Shown here piece after piece: positions 33,681 to 42,712 of a stretch of 64,000 nt of DNA. Where the stretch lies: NCBI GenBank assembly GCA_024695445.1, contig JAILIG010000133.1, forward strand, positions 1 to 64,000, read 5' to 3'. Each line of letters begins with the position of its first letter. Positions within the stretch are counted from its first letter, which is position 1. The position numbers and the translations under genes were made by a program. The stretch is from Oscillospiraceae bacterium. GTDB taxonomy: Bacteria; Bacillota; Clostridia; Oscillospirales; Ruminococcaceae. The notes under the pieces were generated by a model. It did no database searches. It saw nothing but the letters and a program-made list of their open reading frames with translations, and was not told where the DNA came from.

Positions 33681-34349
33681 TTATGCAAGAGCCGCGTCCG
33701 TGACAGAAAGCACTTCCGCGTGAATGTCATCAATGCTCCGCATGGCGCCGTCCGCGATGCACTCCACCGCGCGCCAGTGCAGGTAATCCGTGCAGTAGTC
33801 CGCCGCAAGACGGCACTGCTTCAGGTAGGGCAGATTGCACTCGTGAATGTCCTTTTTGCCCTCGTCGCCCTCATATCGGCCGGTCATCAGCTTCTGGCTG
33901 ACCTCCGGATCCACCCGCAGATAGATCACGGCATCCGGCACCGGCAGACCGAGCTGCTCGTATTCATATTTGAACAGCCAGTCCAGAAAGCCGTTCCACT
34001 GTGCTTTTTCGAGCTTTGCACACTGGTGAATGGCGTTTGATGTGGTGTAGCGGTCGGCGATGATGATGCCGCCCTCGCTGTAAAACTGCTTCCAGTTGAG
34101 GTGGAAGCTCGCATAGCGGTCGATCGCAAAAAAGGTGGATGCCGCATAGGGGTTGACATCGGCCGGATCATTTCCGAACGCGCCGTGCAGATAATCGTCC
34201 AGCAGCTTGGCAGCGTCGCTGCCGTAGTTCGGGAACGACACGCGCATGACACGCGCACCGCGTGCCTTCAGCGTCTCATAGAGCGCTTTGGTTTGCGTTC
34301 CCTTGCCGCTGCCGTCCAGTCCTTCCAGGACAATCAGTTTACCAGTCAT
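33681..34349 (-). CDS. tmk: Thymidylate kinase-like dNMP kinase
   Basis: The 222-residue protein has the P-loop 'EGLDGSGKGTQT', the 'DRYASFHLNW' motif and the 'ADRYTTSNAIHQCAKL' motif. Thymidylate kinase phosphorylates dTMP to dTDP. The long insert 'KLMTGRYEGDEGKKDIHE' replaces the usual LID; this variant is common in Clostridia as a second dTMP/dNMP kinase. It is second in a minus-strand operon after rfbA, which uses dTTP. Ribosome site is weak. Confidence 0.9.
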   Translation of the reverse strand: MTGKLIVLEGLDGSGKGTQTKALYETLKARGARVMRVSFPNYGSDAAKLLDDYLHGAFGNDPADVNPYAASTFFAIDRYASFHLNWKQFYSEGGIIIADRYTTSNAIHQCAKLEKAQWNGFLDWLFKYEYEQLGLPVPDAVIYLRVDPEVSQKLMTGRYEGDEGKKDIHECNLPYLKQCRLAADYCTDYLHWRAVECIADGAMRSIDDIHAEVLSVTDAALA

Positions 34350-34420
34350 ATCAAATTCCGGGAGCAGCTCCCGTCTCCATTTTCATTGAATAGCCGGATT
34401 CCCCGGAGAAAAGCTCCCGC

Positions 34421-35293
34421 TCAGTCTTCCAGCAGCGAGAGGATATATTTGCCGTAATCGGTCTGCTGGAGCTTCTCGCCGAGCTGCTTGAGCTGCTGGT
34501 CGCTGATGAAGCCCTTGCGCCATGCGATTTCCTCGATGCAGGAGATATAAAAACCCTGCAGCTCCTGAACGGTCTTGACAAAGCCGCTGGCCTTGTGCAT
34601 TCCCTTCGGGGTGCCGGTGTCAAACCAGGTCATGCCGCGGCGCATTGTGGTCACATGGAGCTTGCCGGCATCGAGGTAGACCTGATTGACGGCGGTGATT
34701 TCGAGCTCTCCGCGGGCAGAGGGCTGAATGCTCTTTGCAATTTCGATGACATTGTTGTCGTAGAAATACAGGCCGGGGATTGCGAAATTGGATTTCGGCT
34801 TTTCGGGCTTCTCCTCGATGGAGAGCACCTTGCCGTTCTCGTCAAATTCGACGACGCCGAACTCACGCGGGTTCTTGACGGGATAGCCGAAGACGGTCGC
34901 GCTGCCCTTTTCGACGCGGCGCTTTGCGCGTCCGAGGGTTTCGGAGAAGGTGTTGCCGTAGAAGACATTGTCGCCGAGTGCAAGACAAACGCTGTCCTCG
35001 CCGATGAACTGCTCGCCGACCAAAAAGGCGTCTGCCAGGCCGCGCGGATGCTCCTGCACGGCGTACTGGATATTGAGGCCGAGCTGGGAGCCGTCGCCGA
35101 ACAGCTGCTGATAGCCGGCAATGTCACGGGGCGTGGAGATAATCAGAATGTCGCGGATCTCTGCCAGCAGCAGCGTGGAGAGCGGGTAGTAGACCAGCGG
35201 CTTGTCATAAATCGGCAGCAGCTGCTTGCTGACTGCGATGGTATTCGGATACAGTCTGGTTCCGGCGCCGCCGGCCAGAATAATGCCCTTCAT
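34421..35293 (-). CDS. rfbA: Glucose-1-phosphate thymidylyltransferase
   Basis: RfbA makes dTDP-glucose, the first step to dTDP-rhamnose. The 290-residue protein starts 'MKGIILAGGAGTRLYPNTIAVSKQLLPIYDKP', the diagnostic signature, and has 'GDNVFYG' and 'WFDTGTPKGMHKA'. The start at 35293 is favoured by AGAGGTG at normal spacing. No rfbBCD genes are adjacent; it pairs with tmk, which could provide dTTP. Confidence 0.95.
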   Translation of the reverse strand: MKGIILAGGAGTRLYPNTIAVSKQLLPIYDKPLVYYPLSTLLLAEIRDILIISTPRDIAGYQQLFGDGSQLGLNIQYAVQEHPRGLADAFLVGEQFIGEDSVCLALGDNVFYGNTFSETLGRAKRRVEKGSATVFGYPVKNPREFGVVEFDENGKVLSIEEKPEKPKSNFAIPGLYFYDNNVIEIAKSIQPSARGELEITAVNQVYLDAGKLHVTTMRRGMTWFDTGTPKGMHKASGFVKTVQELQGFYISCIEEIAWRKGFISDQQLKQLGEKLQQTDYGKYILSLLED

Positions 35294-35409
35294 TGAGATC
35301 ATGCACCTCTTTCCTGTTCTTCCGGCTGTAAAGCTTGCAGTGCGTCACAATAATTGACTGACCGGAATCCGGTTCCGGCGAGTGCGCAGCACGCATACAA
35401 TACATTTGT

Positions 35410-35438
35410 ATTATATCACATCTATGGGAAAAAATCAA
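35410..35438 (-). promoter_or_regulatory. Promoter of the rfbA-tmk operon
   Basis: On the minus strand TTGATT, a 17-nt spacer and TATAAT. Confidence 0.78.
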
Positions 35439-35580
35439 GCATCAAACGGGAGAGAAGCCGAAATTGTGACAAATTTGTGAATAGTGCTGATATTTCATAC
35501 AACTCCTTTGTGAAGAATGGTGAAGCGGGGCGCAGAAAAGGCAGACGGTTTTCCTATTTTTTGCGGCCGGCCGCAGCATG

Positions 35581-35613
35581 AAAAAACGGGCACAGCGCAG
35601 TGCTGTGCCCGTT
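35581..35613 (-). terminator. Terminator of mscL
   Basis: A 12-bp stem AACGGGCACAGC / GCTGTGCCCGTT with a 5-nt loop and TTTTTT on the minus strand. The 140 nt between this and the rfbA promoter hold nothing I can support. Confidence 0.92.
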
Positions 35614-35624
35614 CCGGAACCGGT

Positions 35625-36047
35625 TTATTTCTGATCCTTGAGCAAATCGCGGATCTCGGAGAGAAGAACCTCTTCGTTGGAGGGCTTCGGCGGCTCTGCC
35701 GGTGCCTCGTCCTTCTTGCGCTTCAGCTTGTTCACGGCCTTGATGATCATGAACAGAGCGAATGCGGTCAGCAGGAAGGTGATGATAGCGGTGATGAATG
35801 AACCGAAACGGATCACCGGATGATTGCCCCACGGCACAACCCAGTTGAGCGAATTGAAGTTCAGTCCGACGAGGATAGTGCCGATGAGCGGCATCAGGAT
35901 ATCGTCAACGAGCGAGCTCACGATCGCGGTGAACGCGCCGCCGATGATGATACCGACTGCCATGTCCATTACATTGCCCTTGGAGATGAACTCCTTGAAC
36001 TCGGTAATGAAGCCCTTGCTCTTCTGTGTGAGATTATTGTCTGCCAT
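35625..36047 (-). CDS. mscL: Large-conductance mechanosensitive channel
   Basis: MscL opens under membrane tension to release solutes after osmotic downshock. The 140-residue protein has the first helix 'GNVMDMAVGIIIGGAFTAIVSSLVDDILMPLIG', a periplasmic loop and a second helix, then a charged C-terminal helix. The start at 36047 follows AAAGGA with 9-nt spacing. It is monocistronic, with an extended -10 (TGGTATAAT) upstream at about 36100. Confidence 0.96.
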   Translation of the reverse strand: MADNNLTQKSKGFITEFKEFISKGNVMDMAVGIIIGGAFTAIVSSLVDDILMPLIGTILVGLNFNSLNWVVPWGNHPVIRFGSFITAIITFLLTAFALFMIIKAVNKLKRKKDEAPAEPPKPSNEEVLLSEIRDLLKDQK

Positions 36048-36183
36048 TTTCATACATCCTTTCCTTTTTGCAGCAAAGCTGCTTGATTATCTATATTATA
36101 CCATAACTGCTAAAAAAATGCACTTGTGAATAGTCACGAATCTGCACTGCGTTTCATCGGGACGATTCGGAAAAATGCACAAA

Positions 36184-36218
36184 AACGGAACGGAATCCCC
36201 GTGCAGAACCGTTCTGTT
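36184..36218 (-). terminator. Terminator of the zinc-ribbon gene
   Basis: On the minus strand CAGAACGG ... CCGTTCCG pairs imperfectly and is followed by TTTTTG. Confidence 0.65.
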
Positions 36219-36221
36219 TAT

Positions 36222-36476
36222 TCAGACGGGATGTTCTGCCGCACCGCCGAAAAGCTCCGTGTCGGCCGGTGGCCCGGACTTTTGTTCGGGCGTGTCGGAC
36301 TTTGTCTCAGGGCGCCGCAGCCGGACAGGCTGATTGAGGACGGTGCGCAGCTTTTGTCCGGCATCGGCCGCACGCTGCTTCACCGACTGACTTTTGAGCG
36401 GCTCTAAATCGGCTCCGCAGACCACACAGAAGCTGTGTCTGGTCTCGACCGGTTCGCCGCAGTTCGGACACCGCAT
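36222..36476 (-). CDS. Zinc-ribbon small protein
   Basis: The product has an N-terminal zinc ribbon 'CPNCGEPVETRHSFCVVCGADL' (two CxxC knuckles) followed by a basic, Gln/Arg-rich stretch and a disordered Pro-rich tail. It has no membrane helix. Many Clostridia have such 'zinc-ribbon domain' proteins of unknown function. A GTG two codons upstream is an alternative start. Confidence 0.75.
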   Translation of the reverse strand: MRCPNCGEPVETRHSFCVVCGADLEPLKSQSVKQRAADAGQKLRTVLNQPVRLRRPETKSDTPEQKSGPPADTELFGGAAEHPV

Positions 36477-36644
36477 CGGCACACCCCGCTTTCCATCAAT
36501 TTATCACATCCGTATCACCGGAACGACACTATCAGCATAGCACAATCGTCCGGAAAAGTCAATCGGAGCGGTCGAACTTCGTAAAAGATGTCAATGTTTC
36601 TTATAGAATTCTGTGCATAATAAACGAAGTGTGCGGAAAGCACT

Positions 36645-36673
36645 TCAAAAAGGGAAAAAGACTGTGTTATAAT
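36645..36673 (+). promoter_or_regulatory. Promoter of the VanY-like gene
   Basis: TTCAAA, a 17-nt spacer and TATAAT. It lies inside the ORF listed from 36629, so translation must begin downstream. Confidence 0.6.
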
Positions 36674-36775
36674 GGAAACACTGGATACAGCCACTCTGCG
36701 CGGCGTACCCCCGTTTTGCCGTGCAAACACTGCGGAAAGGAGTTTGCAGACAGAACCGTCTGCATCAATCAGATT

Positions 36776-37813
36776 ATGGCAGATTACCGTTCGACCGGAA
36801 AGGAGCTTCGGAAGTCCCCCAAGGGACTGATCGCCGGACTGATCGCGCTGACGCTTTTAGGGCTCTGCGGATACGGCGTCTACCGGGTTGCCGACGGAAT
36901 GAGAAAACTGGATTCGCTGACGGTTTCCGGCAGCGGAACAGAGATCTCCGTGCCGGAGTTCAGCGAGATTGCCGGCACAGAACCGGAAAGCAAAATCATC
37001 TATGCCTACGAATCGGCATTCAGCTCCGAGGTACACAGCGGCCCGCTGATGCTTGTCAACCGGGACTTTGCGACCGAGGATCTTGAGAGCGGGCTGATTT
37101 CGATGTTCTCGAAGAAAACGGACAGCTACGGGCTGAAGGACACGAGCCTGCAGCTTCTGGAGGAACCGCTCAACGCTTTCAACGCAATGGCGGATGCCTT
37201 CCACAAGGAGCTGAACGGCGAAAAGCTGCTGGTCACGGGCGCATACCGCTCGAAGGCGGACCAGCGGAAGATTTATACCGCATCGCTGTCGAACAAGGCG
37301 TCCGGCGCTGCAGTGGCAGCAATGGCAGGCTTCAGCGATTACGAGACCGGCTGCTCCGTCAGCCTGACCGTCATGCGCGACGGGCAGTATCTCGATCTGG
37401 GCGGCGCAGACTGTGAGCAGGAGCGTGCATGGTTTGCCGCAAACGCCGCAAAATACGGGTTTATCCTGCGGTATCCGGAGGACAAGACCGAGCGGACGGG
37501 CTTCCCGTATGAAGCGGGACATTACCGCTATGTGGGACCGGTTCACGCGCTGTATATGTACGGGACGGGGCTTTGTCTGGAGGAATATCTGACGAAGCTG
37601 CGGGAATACACTTATGCGGCGCAGCATCTGACCGTGCCGGACGCGCACGGCAAGGCATTTGAGATTTTCTTCGTGCCGCTGGAGCAGGCGGATACCGGAA
37701 CGGTGGATGTGCCGGTGCCGACGGATGTGCCGTATCAGCGCTCCGGAAACAATGTAGACGGCTTTGTCATCACGGTGGAGACCGGAGAGGACTATCAGCC
37801 GCAGACGGAATAA
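36776..37813 (+). CDS. VanY-like D,D-carboxypeptidase homologue, catalytic residues lost
   Basis: The product has one membrane helix ('GLIAGLIALTLLGLCGYGVY') and an extracellular VanY/peptidase M15 domain ('VTGAYRSKADQRKIY', 'AGFSDYETGCSVSLTV', 'EAGHYRYVG'). In active enzymes the middle motif is 'SxHxxGxAxD'; here the zinc-binding His is Tyr and the Asp is Ser, while the last Glu and His remain. It is probably a peptidoglycan-binding pseudoenzyme. The start is uncertain: the promoter excludes 36629. A TTG at 36716 would add a 'PCKHCGKEFADRTVC' half zinc ribbon; the ATG at 36776 is the conservative choice but has no ribosome site. Confidence 0.75.
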   Translation: MADYRSTGKELRKSPKGLIAGLIALTLLGLCGYGVYRVADGMRKLDSLTVSGSGTEISVPEFSEIAGTEPESKIIYAYESAFSSEVHSGPLMLVNRDFATEDLESGLISMFSKKTDSYGLKDTSLQLLEEPLNAFNAMADAFHKELNGEKLLVTGAYRSKADQRKIYTASLSNKASGAAVAAMAGFSDYETGCSVSLTVMRDGQYLDLGGADCEQERAWFAANAAKYGFILRYPEDKTERTGFPYEAGHYRYVGPVHALYMYGTGLCLEEYLTKLREYTYAAQHLTVPDAHGKAFEIFFVPLEQADTGTVDVPVPTDVPYQRSGNNVDGFVITVETGEDYQPQTE

Positions 37814-37825
37814 GCGACAAACAGA

Positions 37826-37858
37826 GCCCCTGCCGGTGTGAACGGCGGGGGCCTTTTT
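37826..37858 (+). terminator. Terminator of the VanY-like gene
   Basis: A 10-bp stem GCCCCTGCCG / CGGCGGGGGC, 7-nt loop, then CTTTTTG. Confidence 0.9.
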
Positions 37859-37874
37859 GTCGGGGGGATTTTAT

Positions 37875-38025
37875 GAATGCGGAATGTGGAATGCGGAATG
37901 AGGAGTTGCGCGGAGCCCGCGCCGGCATTGATCTAAAGCTCTCCGCCCGGCATCAAAGATGCAATCTTTGATGCGTGAATCACGCAAGCCTTTGAAAAAG
38001 CTTGACCGAAGCTTTAATTTGGGCT
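37875..38025 (+). repeat. Dispersed repeat copy C (core plus C/D module)
   Basis: It begins with tandem GAATGCGGAATG-type heptamers, then GCGCGGAGCCCGCGCCGGC and the core TTGATCTAAAGCTCTCCG shared with copies A and B. The following 85 bp (GCCCGGCATCAAAG ... GACCGAAGCTTTAATT) are shared with copy D at 56.9 kb in inverse orientation. The segment lies between convergent genes and carries an internal inverted repeat GCATCAAAGATGC/ATCTTTGATGC. Confidence 0.75.
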
Positions 38026-38037
38026 GCCGCAAAGCTT

Positions 38038-38601
38038 TTAAGAAAACAGCTTCGTAATCAGCTTTGCAATCGCCGAAAGCCCGCCGTAGGAGATGAGGCT
38101 CATAATTACCGTCGCCATAATCAGGCCGAGGAAAATCGCCGGCACGGACTTCTTGCGGCTGACATGAAGCAGCGCCGCAATCATGCTGCCCGTCCAGGCA
38201 CCCGTTCCCGGCAGCGGAATGCCCACAAACAGCAGCAGCCCGATGAACTCATACTGCCGGATCGTCTGGGCCTTCTTGCCCGTCGCCCGCGCCTTGAGCC
38301 AGAGCGCAAACTTCCGCAGAAACCCGATTTTGCACTGCTCCGCCCACGAGAGCAGCTTCTCGATGAACAGCAGGATAAACGGAATCGGCAGGATGTTTCC
38401 CAGAATGCAGAACCCGATCGCCGTCCACATCGGAATGTCGAGCAGAGCCGCGGCGAGCAGGCCGCCGCGCAGCTCCAGCACGGGAATCATGGAAATAATG
38501 AAAATGACCGCGAGGGGCGGCAGCCCGCCGAGCATGGAAGTCAGCTTTCTGGCAAGCTCCTCCGTGCCGCCGGCGGCAAAAAGCAGTGGAAACAGTGTCA
38601 T
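38038..38601 (-). CDS. SMP-family (Sm_multidrug_ex) small membrane protein
   Basis: The 187-residue protein has four or five hydrophobic helices with the family block 'SMIPVLELRGGLLAAALLDIPMW' and 'IGLLLFVGIPLPGTGAWTGSMIAAL'. These COG2426 proteins are called putative small multidrug exporters, although the function has little experimental support; the 'PVLELRGG' and 'PLPGTGAWTG' motifs are reminiscent of DedA-type scramblases. GAGGT precedes the ATG. Confidence 0.88.
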   Translation of the reverse strand: MTLFPLLFAAGGTEELARKLTSMLGGLPPLAVIFIISMIPVLELRGGLLAAALLDIPMWTAIGFCILGNILPIPFILLFIEKLLSWAEQCKIGFLRKFALWLKARATGKKAQTIRQYEFIGLLLFVGIPLPGTGAWTGSMIAALLHVSRKKSVPAIFLGLIMATVIMSLISYGGLSAIAKLITKLFS

Positions 38602-38697
38602 ATACGGATACCTCTTGCATCGTGCGCCGCAGCGGAACCGCGGCGGGATTATCGGAAATCAGTCCGCCGTGCAGAATCCGGCACGGCAGTATGGTCT

Positions 38698-38726
38698 ATT
38701 ATCCCATAAAAGTGCGCCCCCGTCAA
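38698..38726 (-). promoter_or_regulatory. Promoter of the SMP-family gene
   Basis: On the minus strand TTGACG, a 17-nt spacer ending in TGG, and GATAAT. The rest of the divergent gap to 38967 holds a possible plus-strand -10 (TAAAAT, 38881) for the ABC operon. Confidence 0.7.
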
Positions 38727-38967
38727 GCACTTCGGGGAAAAATACAGTTTTTGCACAAATTTTAGCGCAATTTTCACCGGAATCGTGGCTTTTTTACAAA
38801 AACGACCGGTGCGGAACGGCGTTCCTTGCTAAACTGCATAAATCGGAAATGACGGACTTCCTTTTTATGCGGAATTATGATAAAATGATAGGTAATATGT
38901 GTGCGATTGTGCCTTCCGGCTGTCGGAAAGTACGCCCGCACCCTGAGAGGAAAGGAATGGAAAGTAT

Positions 38968-39906
38968 ATGGGTTTTTCGGTCAGAGAGCTGTATAAGAAA
39001 TACGGCGAAAAAGTCGTTGTCGATCATCTGAGCTTTCAGATGGACGGCCCCGGCGTATATGCGCTGCTCGGCACGAACGGTGCGGGCAAAACCACCTCGA
39101 TCCGCATGATTCTGAATATGCTCGTCAAGGACGGCGGCACGGTCGAATGGAACGGCGGTCCCCTGACGCTGCAAACCTGCAATGTCGGCTATCTGCCGGA
39201 GGAGCGCGGCCTGTATCCGAAGAATACGCTGATGGATCAGCTGCTGTACTTCGCATCGCTGCGCGGCGTACCGCGTGCGGAGGCGAAAAAGCGCATCGCC
39301 TACTGGGGCGAGCGGCTGGAGGCGACGGAGTATCTCTTCCCGCCGGCAGAGCGCGGCAGAGCCGCAAAGCCGAAGAAGGCCGACCAGCTCTCCAAGGGCA
39401 ATCAGCAGAAGATTCAGCTGCTGCTCTCTCTGATTTCCGATCCGGAGCTGCTGATTCTCGATGAGCCGCTCTCCGGCCTCGATCCGGTCAACAGCGATAT
39501 TTTCAAGAGCGTCATTCACGAGGAGATCAGCAAGGGCAAATACCTCATCATGTCGAGCCACCAGATGGCGACGATCGAGGAATTCTGCACCGACCTGACC
39601 ATCATGAACCGCAGCAAGACTGTTTTGCAGGGCAATCTGGCCGAGATCAAGAAGAGCTACGGCCGGATCAACCTGTTTGTCAAGGCGGAGCAGGACATCC
39701 GTGCGGAGATCGAGGCGGCAGGCGTCACGATCCTCTCGGATGTGGGCTTCTCGTATCAGTGCCGCGTCACCGGCGAGGCGCAGGCGAACGGCCTGCTGAA
39801 AACGCTGGTCGAAAAGGGCGTGACGCTGATTGCCTTTGAGCTGCGCGAGCCGAGTCTGCATGAAATTTTCGTGGAAAAGGTGGGCGATGCACATGAAGAA
39901 CAGTAA
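38968..39906 (+). CDS. ABC transporter ATP-binding protein (NatA type)
   Basis: This 312-residue ATPase has Walker A 'GTNGAGKTT', signature 'LSKGNQQKIQL' and Walker B 'LLILDEPLSGLDP'. The C-terminal 80 residues look like the DUF4162 domain of NatA-type exporters. It is followed by two large permeases with the NatB layout (first helix, long external loop, five or six helices). Substrates of related systems include Na+ and peptides or antibiotics, and the substrate here is unknown. Confidence 0.92.
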   Translation: MGFSVRELYKKYGEKVVVDHLSFQMDGPGVYALLGTNGAGKTTSIRMILNMLVKDGGTVEWNGGPLTLQTCNVGYLPEERGLYPKNTLMDQLLYFASLRGVPRAEAKKRIAYWGERLEATEYLFPPAERGRAAKPKKADQLSKGNQQKIQLLLSLISDPELLILDEPLSGLDPVNSDIFKSVIHEEISKGKYLIMSSHQMATIEEFCTDLTIMNRSKTVLQGNLAEIKKSYGRINLFVKAEQDIRAEIEAAGVTILSDVGFSYQCRVTGEAQANGLLKTLVEKGVTLIAFELREPSLHEIFVEKVGDAHEEQ

Positions 39907-41263
39907 GCTGCACGGCGCCGGAGCAGTGTTCCGCTACTCCATGCAGCAGCATTACAAGACGACCTCCATCCGCATTTTCCTGCTGGTGCTGTTCGTGCTT
40001 GCCGTTGCATCGTTCCCGCTGCTCAGCCTGACACGCGGCGGCGAGCGCGAGGTGGAGACCACTGCGATCACCAAAATTTATATCCGGGATGAGCTGGGTG
40101 CATTTCCGCTGGAGGACGCGGACATCCACGCGGATGCCCGGTTTGCGAATGCGGTCATCGTCCGGACCGGCATGGATGACAAGACCCTCGCCGAGACGCT
40201 CTCCAAGGAGCCGACCTCTGCGGCGGCGGTCATCGGCGTCGATCAGAAGCTGACGGGCAGCTTCATCATCCGCGGGCTCTACGGCGAAAAGGGCTCCGTC
40301 GGTTCCGCCGACCTGCACACGCTGAACAATGTGCTCGAGGAGGCGCTGAACAAGGCCCGGATGCGCACGCTGAATGTGGATCCCGCGAGCGCCGAGATGC
40401 TCGGAAAGCGGGCGGTCACCCGCGTCCAGACGGTGAAGGACTACACCGAGGGCAGCGGACAGTTTGACACCGGCGCCCACATGATCGTCAACCTGTTCTA
40501 TTCGTATTTTGTCCTGATTCTCGCCATGCTGTCGATGAGCTACATCTTCCAGCTCTGCATGGAGGAGAAGGTTTCCAAGCTCGTCGAGTCGCTGATGGTC
40601 AGCGTGTCCCCGACGGCGCTGCTGGTCGGCAAGGTGCTGGCCGTGACCTGCTTCATCTTCATCGGCCTCGGCATTGTGGCGGGCGGTCTGGTGATTTCGT
40701 ATTTCATTGCGCGGCAGATGGGCGATGTGAGCTTCATCCGCGAGGGCTTTATAAAGACATTTGAATTTGATCCGACCGCACTGCATCTGCACCTGGGCTC
40801 GGTGCTGCTGATCGTCGTCTGCGTGCTGACGGCCTATCTGATCTGTGCCGCATACAGCGCGATCGTCGGCTCCTGCTGCTCGAAGTCCGAGGACACGCAG
40901 CACGCAAGCCTTGCCGTGGTGCTGCTCGTGCTGACCGGCTACATGGTCACGACCTTCGTCCCGCTCATGGAGAGCGATGCGGCAACGGTCTTTATCTCGC
41001 TGTTCCCGTTCACAGGTCTGTTTGCGGCGCTGCCGAACTATATCAGCGGTGCGATTACGCTGCCGGTTCTGATCGCCTCGCTGGTGATCCAGCTGATTAC
41101 GGCCTATCTGCTGGCGCGGCTGGCGGGTACTGTTTACCGCATGATGCTGCTGTACCGCGGCGGCGTGCCGAAGCCGAAGCAGCTCGTGAAGATGCTGCGG
41201 GAGCACCGTGCTGCCGAGAAGGCGGCTGCCGGAAAGGAGGCCAATCATGGAAATGAAGCGTAA
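39893..41263 (+). CDS. ABC-2 permease (NatB type), first of two
   Basis: The 456-residue protein starts at 39893, where AAGGTGG has normal spacing, overlapping the ATPase by 14 bp. It has one N-terminal helix, a large extracytoplasmic loop (about residues 45-205) and six C-terminal helices beginning 'LFYSYFVLILAMLSMSYIFQL'. 'EEKVSKLVESLMVSVSP' is the conserved NatB coupling segment. A paralogue follows directly, so the exporter is probably a heterodimer. Confidence 0.9.
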   Translation: MKNSKLHGAGAVFRYSMQQHYKTTSIRIFLLVLFVLAVASFPLLSLTRGGEREVETTAITKIYIRDELGAFPLEDADIHADARFANAVIVRTGMDDKTLAETLSKEPTSAAAVIGVDQKLTGSFIIRGLYGEKGSVGSADLHTLNNVLEEALNKARMRTLNVDPASAEMLGKRAVTRVQTVKDYTEGSGQFDTGAHMIVNLFYSYFVLILAMLSMSYIFQLCMEEKVSKLVESLMVSVSPTALLVGKVLAVTCFIFIGLGIVAGGLVISYFIARQMGDVSFIREGFIKTFEFDPTALHLHLGSVLLIVVCVLTAYLICAAYSAIVGSCCSKSEDTQHASLAVVLLVLTGYMVTTFVPLMESDAATVFISLFPFTGLFAALPNYISGAITLPVLIASLVIQLITAYLLARLAGTVYRMMLLYRGGVPKPKQLVKMLREHRAAEKAAAGKEANHGNEA

Positions 41264-42629
41264 TCCGCTTTCCGGTACCGGAAAGGTCTTTGCCTTTACG
41301 CTGAAGCAGATGTGCGCGGCAAAGAGCTGGATCATTACGACGGTTATTCTGGCGCTGCTGCTGCTCTGCGGCATTCCGCTGCTGCTCTGGGCGACGACAT
41401 CCTCCGCCGACAAGAAGCCGGAGGAGAAGGACGGCAAGGCGCAGATCAAGACGGTTCTGGTCTGTGACGAGACCGAGGGCACCGCAGATTACAGTCTGCT
41501 GAAGGACCTCGGCTACGAGAAGCTCGACTATCAGACGGCTGACACGATGGACGCGGCAGTCAGTGGCATCAAGGATGCGGACAGCACGGTCATCCTGCGC
41601 GTGACCAAGCCCGACGACAGCTTCCTGCTGACGGTATACCTGCCGGACAAAACGGAGCTTTCGCGCAGCACGGCGCGCAGCTTTGTCTCCTTTGTCGAGA
41701 GCAATTTCAAGTCCCTGCTGATGCAGAAGGCGAACCTTGAGGAGACGCAGATCGCGGCGCTTTCCGTTCCGGTTTCCACCGAGACCGAGGCACTCTCCGG
41801 GGAGAATGACGCGGACGACGGCGGCAAGGACGACAGCGGCATCCTGGAGATGCTGGTCGATTTCGCCGTGCCGTTCATGACGCTGATGCTGCTGTATATG
41901 ATGGTCATGCTCTACGGACAGGCGATGTCCAATACCGTCATGGCCGAGAAGAACTCCAAGCTGATCGAGACGATCCTGACAGCCGTGCATCCGTTTGCAC
42001 TGATGTTCGGCAAGCTGCTCGCAACGGCGACGGCGGCGGTCATCCAGCTGCTGATCTGGCTCGGCTGCCTGCTGGGCGGCGCCTTCGGCGGCGCGTTCCT
42101 CGTCAAGCAGTCGGTTTCCAATCCGGACAGCCAGACCGTGCAGATGCTGGATGCGGTCATGGAGAACAGATCGCTGTTCTCGGTTTCCGGCATTATCCTA
42201 GCCGTCCTGCTGATCGCACTGGGCTTTTTGCTGTATCTCTCGCTCGGCGCGATTTCCGGCGCACTGGCCTCCAAGACCGAGGATCTCAGCAAGACGCAGA
42301 TCGTCTTTGCGCTGGTGCTGGTCGTCAGCTTCTTCCTCTGCCTCGGGAACACATCGGATGCCGCGTCCGAGACGCAGGGAATGTTCTCGCAGGCGGCGTG
42401 GCTCCGGTACTGCCCGTTTACGGCGGTGCTGATCGTGCCGAGCAAGCTGCTTGTCGGCAAGCTGGGCGCGGCGGAGATCGCCGGTTCGTTCTTCTGCATG
42501 ATCGCGGGTGTCGTGATCCTGATTGCGGTGGCAGCGGCAATCTACAAGCTGCTCGTGCTCTACCGCGGTACGCCCCCGACGCCGAAGAAGCTGCTCGAAA
42601 TGGCAAAGCAGAACCGTCCTGCAAAATAA
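41247..42629 (+). CDS. ABC-2 permease (NatB type), second of two
   Basis: AAAGGAGG lies 6 nt before the ATG at 41247, which overlaps the first permease. The 460-residue protein has the same design as its neighbour and the coupling segment 'AEKNSKLIETILTAVHPFALMFGKLLA'. The C-terminal tails of both permeases are alike ('YKLLVLYRGTPPTPKKLLEMAKQ' versus 'RMMLLYRGGVPKPKQLVKMLRE'), showing that they arose by duplication. A T-less hairpin (CGCTGCCGC / GCGGCGGCG) follows at about 42650. Confidence 0.9.
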   Translation: MEMKRNPLSGTGKVFAFTLKQMCAAKSWIITTVILALLLLCGIPLLLWATTSSADKKPEEKDGKAQIKTVLVCDETEGTADYSLLKDLGYEKLDYQTADTMDAAVSGIKDADSTVILRVTKPDDSFLLTVYLPDKTELSRSTARSFVSFVESNFKSLLMQKANLEETQIAALSVPVSTETEALSGENDADDGGKDDSGILEMLVDFAVPFMTLMLLYMMVMLYGQAMSNTVMAEKNSKLIETILTAVHPFALMFGKLLATATAAVIQLLIWLGCLLGGAFGGAFLVKQSVSNPDSQTVQMLDAVMENRSLFSVSGIILAVLLIALGFLLYLSLGAISGALASKTEDLSKTQIVFALVLVVSFFLCLGNTSDAASETQGMFSQAAWLRYCPFTAVLIVPSKLLVGKLGAAEIAGSFFCMIAGVVILIAVAAAIYKLLVLYRGTPPTPKKLLEMAKQNRPAK

Positions 42630-42712
42630 CAGACGGGAAGGGCGCTGCCGCGGAAACCTGCGGCGGCGTCCGCTGTCATGATTCTGCAATCAGACTGTCA
42701 CAAACATTTCAC

